From assembly GCA_905214305.1 (NCBI GenBank), contig CAJMLK010000064.1:1-16531 (forward strand): a DNA stretch of 16,531 nucleotides, written 5' to 3'. The translations under genes were made by a program, and so were the position numbers. The first letter of the stretch is position 1, and each line of letters starts with the position of its first letter. Under the pieces are notes generated by a model. The model was not told the DNA's origin. It did not search any database and saw only the letters and a program-made list of their open reading frames with translations. The stretch comes from an uncultured bacterium (lineage in GTDB: Bacteria; Desulfobacterota; Desulfovibrionia; Desulfovibrionales; Desulfovibrionaceae). Below are positions 11,888 through 16,531 of the stretch, piece after piece.

Positions 11888-13882
11888 ATGCTGTTACGAA
11901 TATTTTCCGCCGCCCCCGACAGTGCAGATTCTGCGGGGGCCGCAGCCGCACCGCTTGTGGAGCTGACCGCCACACCGGGCCATAGTCTTTCACGGGCCAT
12001 CTGGCTTTCCGGTCTGTTGCCGCCTTTGCCCCTGTGCGCGGGGCTTGGCCGTTGCGGGCGCTGCCGGGTGCGTTTTTGCAGTTCCGCGCCACCGCCCCTG
12101 CCGGCCGAGGCGGAGGTTTTTTCCCTGCCGGAGCTGGAACAGGGCTGGCGGCTGGCCTGTCGCCGTCAAGTGCCTGACGCCGGGCAGCTTGATCTTGCCC
12201 TGCCGCCGGAAAATCTTGCAGGGTATGCGGAGCTTGCGGCCATGCCGGGCGGAGACGCCCCGCAGCCCGCGTCCATAAACGCAGAAGCAGGTGCAGAAGC
12301 AGAAGCGCTTTCGGCATCCGGGGCGGAGCTTGCTCCGCTGGCTCTGGCTGTGGATCTTGGTACAACATCTGTGTACTGGCGGGCCGTGCGTCTGCCACCG
12401 GCGTGCGAAAACGGCGTGAGTGCGCTGAATGCGCCCCGTGCGGCGACAGAGTCAAATGCCCCGGCTGCGCCGTCGGGCCACAGTGCCGACAGGCGCGACC
12501 CCGCGCCGCAGGTTATGGGGCAGGGGCGCTTTTTGAACCCGCAGGCCGGGGCAGGGGCAGACATCATGTCCCGTCTGGCCGTGGCGCGGCATGAGCCGGG
12601 GCGCGGGATGCTGGCCGGTCTTGTGCGCCAGAGCCTGCGCCGGGTGATGGACTCGTTGGAGCGCGGCGGCGTGGGGCGTGTTGAGCGCCTGTGCGTGGCG
12701 GCCAATACGGCCATGACGGATATTTTTCTCGACCGCCCGGTTGAAGGGCTGTGCGCTGCCCCCTATGTTCTGGAGCATCACGGGCATGAGTGGGCGCGAG
12801 TGCCGGACTTCCCGCCCGTGTATATTCCCCCCCTGCCCGCGCCCTTTGCCGGAGGCGACGTAGGCGCGGGGCTTGCGGCGCTGCTGGCTGCGGACGTGCC
12901 GCGTCCCTTTGTGCTGGCGGACCTTGGCACTAATGGCGAACTGGCTCTGGTGGACGAGGCGGGCGGCCTTTTGCTTGCCAGCGTGCCGCTTGGCCCGGCC
13001 CTTGAGGGTATTGGGCCACAGTGCGGGCAACTTGCCGGGCCGGGAGTGATCACGGATTTCAGCCTTGCGCCCACGGGGCTTGCGGCGCATTTTTTTGTGC
13101 CGGAACAGCATGCCGCTCACAGGCCGGGTTCTGTGTCGCATGCCGGGCTGGATGCTGTCTGGGGCGCGGGCGATCGACCGGATATGGATGCCGATGTGTA
13201 TGCCGGGGCAGGCAGGAGCCACGGCGGGCATTGCCCTTGCCCGTCCTGTCAGGCTGTGAGTGCCCGGGCGGTGCATGCCGGGGCCACGGCTGGCGAAGGC
13301 GCGCGACGAGGTTTGGCGGAGGGCTTGCCCTCTGCGCGCGGCATCAGCGCCACGGGGTATGTGTCTTTGCTGGCCGTGCTGCTGCGCGCCGGTCTGCTGC
13401 GCGAAGACGGAGCTTTTGTGCCGGATCCTGCCATGCCGCTGGCGCGCAGGCTGGCTTCCATGCTGGAAGCCGGAAAGGACACCGGCGGGGCGCGCTTGCG
13501 CCTGCCCCACGGGCAGTGGTTATGCGCCGCAGATGTGGAGGAACTGCTCAAGGTCAAGGCGGCCTTTGCTCTGGCCCTTGAAAGCCTGCTGGCGGCAGCG
13601 GGGCTTGCCCCGCAGAGCGTGAATGCCCTGTGTCTGGCCGGAGCGCTGGGTGAGCATGTGCGGGCGCATGACTTGCAGACGCTTGGCTTTATTCCTCCAT
13701 CTCTGGCTCCGCGCCTGCGCGCCGTGGGTAATGCCTCACTTGACGGCGCGGCGCTTCTGGCCCTGTACCCGCGGCAACGCGAGCAACTGGCCCGGCTTTG
13801 CGCAGGAGCCAATGTGCTTTCTCTTGTAGACGAAAAGAATTTTCACCAGAACTATTTGCGCCATATGCGCTTTGGAGCCTAA
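11888..13882 (+). CDS. RACo-like ferredoxin-ASKHA corrinoid-activation protein
   Basis: Belongs to the family of reductive activators of corrinoid proteins (2Fe-2S ferredoxin domain plus ASKHA ATPase domain), which use ATP to restore the Co(I) state of corrinoid enzymes. With the start at 11888 (GGAG eight bases upstream; 664 aa) the N-terminus holds C50-x5-C56-x2-C59 and C91 (CAGLGRCGRC...LACR). The ASKHA part has AVDLGTTSV (154-162), NPQAGAGADIMSRL, AANTAMTDIFL (271-281), VLADLGTNGELALV (342-355), PLGPALEG and CLAGALGEHV (582-591). Two low-complexity insertions are seen: about 168-208, and about 404-480 with a His/Cys-rich HGGHCPCPSC. Where relatives usually have a GICGSG-type turn this protein has GISATG (485-490). 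Starts at 11684, 11798 or 11825 remain possible. The stop abuts the next gene's ATG. Confidence 0.85.
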   Translation: MLLRIFSAAPDSADSAGAAAAPLVELTATPGHSLSRAIWLSGLLPPLPLCAGLGRCGRCRVRFCSSAPPPLPAEAEVFSLPELEQGWRLACRRQVPDAGQLDLALPPENLAGYAELAAMPGGDAPQPASINAEAGAEAEALSASGAELAPLALAVDLGTTSVYWRAVRLPPACENGVSALNAPRAATESNAPAAPSGHSADRRDPAPQVMGQGRFLNPQAGAGADIMSRLAVARHEPGRGMLAGLVRQSLRRVMDSLERGGVGRVERLCVAANTAMTDIFLDRPVEGLCAAPYVLEHHGHEWARVPDFPPVYIPPLPAPFAGGDVGAGLAALLAADVPRPFVLADLGTNGELALVDEAGGLLLASVPLGPALEGIGPQCGQLAGPGVITDFSLAPTGLAAHFFVPEQHAAHRPGSVSHAGLDAVWGAGDRPDMDADVYAGAGRSHGGHCPCPSCQAVSARAVHAGATAGEGARRGLAEGLPSARGISATGYVSLLAVLLRAGLLREDGAFVPDPAMPLARRLASMLEAGKDTGGARLRLPHGQWLCAADVEELLKVKAAFALALESLLAAAGLAPQSVNALCLAGALGEHVRAHDLQTLGFIPPSLAPRLRAVGNASLDGAALLALYPRQREQLARLCAGANVLSLVDEKNFHQNYLRHMRFGA

Positions 13883-16156
13883 ATGTCTGAGCAGAGTAAA
13901 AAGAATTCCCGATCCCCCCGTCCGCAGCAGGGCGATAAAACGCGCGGCAAGGGCGACAGGCCTTCGCGTCCTGGAAAGCCCGCTGAAAACGGCGCGGACA
14001 GAGCCGAACGGCGCAGATCGGGCAATGACAAGGCTGGCGGCCACGGCGGCCACGGAGATGCAACGGGCAATGACCGTTCACGGGGTGGCAGACCTGCCGG
14101 ATCAGGGAAGGGTGGCATGTCTGGCGGAACCGGTGCGGACAGGAAGCGCCCCGGAAAGCCTGCTCACGGCGGTAAGCGCGATGAGACCGGGCGTGACGAT
14201 CGCAATCGTTCAGACAACCGCCGCGACAGCCGCCGTGATGACAGATCAGACAGCCGCCGCGATGACAGATCGGATAATCGCCGCGACAATGCCCCAGACA
14301 ACCGTTCGGACAACCGTCGTGACAGTCGTCCTGACAGCCGCCGCGAGAACCGCCGCGATGACAGGTCGGATAATCGCCGCGACAGCCGCCGCGATAATGC
14401 TCCTGACAGCCGCTCGGACAACCGTCGTGACGGCCGTCCTGACAGCCGCCGCGAGAACCGGCGTGATGACAGGTCGGATAATCGCCGCGACAGCCGCCGT
14501 GATAATCGGACGGATGGCCGTCAGCCAGATAGCAGGGGCCACGGCGGCAAAGAGCAGGACAGGCTTTCCGGCAAGAGCTGGAAGGAGCATGCCCCCGCGC
14601 GCACGCCGCATGAAGCTCGAGACGTTCGTGCCCCGCGCCGTGACGGCGCGTACGGAACCGCATGGCAGGGGGCCGAGGCCCTGTTTCCGCATCTGACGGA
14701 AGAAGCACGTCACATCCTTGAGCAGTTGCCGCAGGCCCTGTCGCGCGTGTGGCCTTTGAGCAAGGCGCACCGCCGCACCCTGCCTGACGACGTGGCCGGT
14801 CTTTCGCGTCTGCTCACCACCGAGCGGGCCGCGCTGGATCGTCCGTACTGGAGTTCACCGGCCTTTGTCAGCGCCTATCTGTACTATTTTCTGCCGTGGA
14901 ATCTCGTGCGGCTCACCCGCCTGCTGTCGGCCATGCCGCTGCCTGATCCGCATGCCGCAGCGCCGCAGGGCGGCAGGGCGCTGCTGCTGGACGTGGGTTC
15001 AGGCCCGCTGACATTGCCCCTTGCCCTGTGGCTGGCCCGTCCCCAATGGCGTCAGGCTCCCATTCAGGTGCTGGCGCTGGATAATTCTTCGCAGCCGCTG
15101 GACCTGGGTCGCGCACTGTTTGAAGAACTGGCCGGGCTCACTTTTCATGAGCCGTGGGCCGTACATACGGCCAGAGGCCAGATGGAGCACGCTGCCCGGC
15201 ACGCTGCCCCCCTGCTCGCGGGTGGGCAAGCGCGCCCCTGGCTGGTCAGCGCGGCCAATGTGCTCAACGAACTGCGCTTCGGCAAGCGCAGTGGACGGGG
15301 AAGCTCCCTTGAAGAGCGGCTCGGCATGCTTGAGGACGATGCGCCGGAAGATTTTGGCAGCGCCGACTATTTGGCGGATACTGATGACGAATTTTCCGAA
15401 GGCGGCCACGTGTTGCGCCCCGGCCGATTGCATGGCCGAGGGGACGTTGAGGGTGAACGGCCTGAAGACTGTCGCCAGGAAAAACTGGTACGCTTTCTGG
15501 ATTCTCTGGCCCCCCTGTTTCACAGCCGCTATGCGGCTCCGCAAGGCCCGGCCCTGCTTTTTGTGGAACCCGGCACGCGGCTTGGCGGTTCCACCATTAT
15601 GGACTTGCGTCAGCTTGCGGTAGAGGGGGGGCTTACGGCGTTGGCCCCTTGCCCCCATCAGGCCGCCTGCCCGCTGTCCGATGGTCAGGGGGGGCGCACA
15701 TGGTGTCACTTCACGTTTGGCAGCGAAGGCGCGCCGCGCTGGCTTGAAGAGCTTTCTGCGGATTCCGGACTTGCCAAGAGCGGTCTGAGTCTTGCGCCCC
15801 TGCTGCTTGCCCCCGTGGCCCCGGCAGAGGCTGCGCGCATGGCTCCTGAAGGCCCGCACGGCGGCGGCAAACGGCCAAGGTCGGGCGTCATGAAGGCCCG
15901 CGTGCTCACTGCCCCCTTTGCCGTCCCCGGTCTGGCGGGGCGGGGGCGCTACGCCTGTTCCGCCTGCGGGCTTTTGCTGCTGGAAGATGCCGATGGGCTG
16001 CCTTCCGGTCATGCGCTTGACGTGAATGTGCCTGCGGATGCAGCGCGTGACGGCAAGAGCGGTGCGCGCATTGTGCGGCGGCCCGGCTCTTCCGCTTCTG
16101 GACAAGGCCCCCGGTATGCGCAGGGCCGCCATGAAAGAGGCGGCAGAAAAGCATAG
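13883..16156 (+). CDS. Rsm22-family methyltransferase with Arg/Asp-rich repeat N-terminus
   Basis: 757 residues. Residues 265-700 match the Rsm22 (METTL17-like) family, SAM-dependent methyltransferase-fold proteins linked to small-ribosomal-subunit maturation. Seen are the SAM motif LLLDVGSGPLTLPLALWL (367-384), SAANVLNELRFGKR (456-469), LLFVEPGTRLGGS (558-570), and a cysteine cluster APCPHQAACPL plus WCHFTF (C590, C596, C608) with a late CxxC (C692, C695) in RYACSACGLLLLED; relatives use such cysteines for an iron-sulfur cluster. Residues 1-255 are a highly charged disordered extension; 105-215 consists of NRRD/SRRD/RSD units. Most family members lack such an extension as far as I know. The ATG follows the preceding stop directly (TAAATG) with GGAG seven bases before, so expression is coupled to the RACo-like gene. 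Confidence 0.85.
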   Translation: MSEQSKKNSRSPRPQQGDKTRGKGDRPSRPGKPAENGADRAERRRSGNDKAGGHGGHGDATGNDRSRGGRPAGSGKGGMSGGTGADRKRPGKPAHGGKRDETGRDDRNRSDNRRDSRRDDRSDSRRDDRSDNRRDNAPDNRSDNRRDSRPDSRRENRRDDRSDNRRDSRRDNAPDSRSDNRRDGRPDSRRENRRDDRSDNRRDSRRDNRTDGRQPDSRGHGGKEQDRLSGKSWKEHAPARTPHEARDVRAPRRDGAYGTAWQGAEALFPHLTEEARHILEQLPQALSRVWPLSKAHRRTLPDDVAGLSRLLTTERAALDRPYWSSPAFVSAYLYYFLPWNLVRLTRLLSAMPLPDPHAAAPQGGRALLLDVGSGPLTLPLALWLARPQWRQAPIQVLALDNSSQPLDLGRALFEELAGLTFHEPWAVHTARGQMEHAARHAAPLLAGGQARPWLVSAANVLNELRFGKRSGRGSSLEERLGMLEDDAPEDFGSADYLADTDDEFSEGGHVLRPGRLHGRGDVEGERPEDCRQEKLVRFLDSLAPLFHSRYAAPQGPALLFVEPGTRLGGSTIMDLRQLAVEGGLTALAPCPHQAACPLSDGQGGRTWCHFTFGSEGAPRWLEELSADSGLAKSGLSLAPLLLAPVAPAEAARMAPEGPHGGGKRPRSGVMKARVLTAPFAVPGLAGRGRYACSACGLLLLEDADGLPSGHALDVNVPADAARDGKSGARIVRRPGSSASGQGPRYAQGRHERGGRKA
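14285..14500 (+). repeat. 108-bp tandem duplication inside the Rsm22-like gene
   Basis: Positions 14285-14392 and 14393-14500 each encode 36 residues starting DNAPD and ending DNRRDSRR; the two protein copies differ only by N/S and S/G replacements at two positions. Shorter 12-base RRD-type units lie before and after, with the start of a third copy (DNRTDG) at 14501. It is a recent in-frame duplication on top of an older short repeat. Confidence 0.9.
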
Positions 16157-16231
16157 GCTTTCGGGGCGGCTCAGGACCATTGCCGTTCTCAGCCCTGACC
16201 ACGCCTTTTGCCGAGCGTGAGGCCCTTGAGT

Positions 16232-16405
16232 GTGAATGCCCGCCCAATGGGCAAAGGGGCGGCTGTGGCGTTTGGCAGCGTCATGGCAGGGCGGCGTTTC
16301 TGCATCCACAAGCCGTGGGGCAATTGCCGAAACTGCGGCGGCGCCCTGACGGCGACCGTCTGCCCGCGCTGCCGCCGGAACAGTTTCAAAGTGGAGTTGC
16401 CCTGA
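16232..16405 (+). CDS. Possible small zinc-ribbon protein (57 aa)
   Basis: The reading frame encodes a compact C32-x2-C35-x8-C44-x2-C47 zinc ribbon (NCRNCGGALTATVCPRC) preceded by C24 and a basic segment, ending SFKVELP. The GTG at 16232 is proposed as start because GAGG lies nine bases upstream; TTG at 16208, GTG at 16217 and ATG at 16247 are alternatives and none has an ideal RBS. It lies 75 bases after the Rsm22-like gene on the same strand. Paired CxxC motifs with Gly and Arg between them are more than I would expect by chance, but the weak start keeps confidence moderate. Function unknown; nucleic-acid or protein binding is the usual role of such ribbons. Confidence 0.42.
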   Translation: MNARPMGKGAAVAFGSVMAGRRFCIHKPWGNCRNCGGALTATVCPRCRRNSFKVELP

Positions 16406-16444
16406 TCCCGGCTTGGCGGTTTGCAGGTTCTCCTAGAGCAGACT

Positions 16445-16473
16445 AACTTTGAAATGCTTCACATTTCAAAGTT
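16445..16473. repeat. 12-bp stem hairpin at the start of the right terminal repeat
   Basis: AACTTTGAAATG (16445-16456) and CATTTCAAAGTT (16462-16473) form a perfect 12-bp stem with a five-base CTTCA loop. It is preceded by AGAGCAGACT, shared with the repeat at 10243-10382 (GGAGCAGATT). Without a following T tract it is not an obvious intrinsic terminator; it looks like the first module of a dispersed intergenic repeat. Confidence 0.8.
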
Positions 16474-16476
16474 TTC

Positions 16477-16531
16477 ATTGTGGCTTTAGCCAGTTGAGCG
16501 CGCCAGCGCGCGAAACAGAAAACCACCCGCT
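16477..16531. repeat. Right copy of the 55-bp terminal inverted repeat
   Basis: Exact reverse complement of 1-55. In this orientation it contains TGGCTTTAGCCA and GCGCGCCAGCGCGC, two further small hairpins after the one at 16445-16473, giving three stem-loops in a row. Confidence 0.9.

Noticed and set aside
14217..14510. CRISPR-like appearance of the GC-rich repeats
   Set aside because: Repeats are in-frame codon repeats without unique spacers and lie inside a coding gene; the repeats at 561-632 and 7485-7532 are also too short and spacer-free.
14999..16309. 436-codon minus-strand ORF opposite the Rsm22-like gene
   Set aside because: Antisense shadow of a gene with recognisable methyltransferase motifs; no motif or RBS of its own.

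Overview
The window reads as chromosomal DNA of a GC-rich, Gram-negative, flagellated anaerobe. The gene content fits a Desulfovibrio-type sulfate reducer or close relative: murA, a heptose-phosphate phosphatase and an outer-membrane-type lipoprotein imply a Gram-negative envelope; fliM implies motility; an AmrS-type radical SAM protein, a corrinoid adenosyltransferase and a ferredoxin-ASKHA (RACo-like) protein imply anaerobic corrinoid metabolism. The genus is inference from content and style; no database search was possible.

Layout. 1-55 is an exact inverted copy of 16477-16531. 77-513 holds two overlapping small genes of unknown function ending at a strong terminator, followed by tandem direct repeats and, on the minus strand, tRNA-Pro(UGG) and tRNA-His(GUG), both with encoded CCA. 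1487-3498 is a plus-strand pair, murA and a two-BON-domain lipoprotein. 3499-3920 is non-coding and packed with inverted repeats. 3921-7060 is a minus-strand cluster, read from right to left: an exported Gly/Pro/Tyr/Gln-rich repeat protein, amrS, cobO and a nucleoside 2-deoxyribosyltransferase-like gene; the first three are nearly contiguous or overlapping. 7061-7700 is non-coding and carries a 12-bp tandem repeat. 7701-10063 runs on the plus strand: purM with a terminator, a YccF-family membrane protein and gmhB. 10064-10550 lies between converging genes and contains a compound stem-loop repeat related to the one at the right end. 10551-11531 is fliM on the minus strand, without flagellar neighbours. 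A hairpin-rich divergent region separates it from a plus-strand pair: a RACo-like protein and, abutting its stop codon, an Rsm22-family methyltransferase with a very unusual Arg/Asp-rich repeat N-terminus. A possible small zinc-ribbon gene and the terminal repeat close the window.

Most genes are housekeeping. The parts most worth attention are the RACo-like/Rsm22 pair (both predicted metal- or cluster-binding proteins, translationally adjacent, both carrying lineage-type low-complexity insertions), the operon joining a secreted repeat protein to amrS and cobO, the family of multi-hairpin intergenic repeats, and the possible integration site at tRNA-Pro. I do not see a clear defence system, CRISPR array, transposase or secondary-metabolite cluster.
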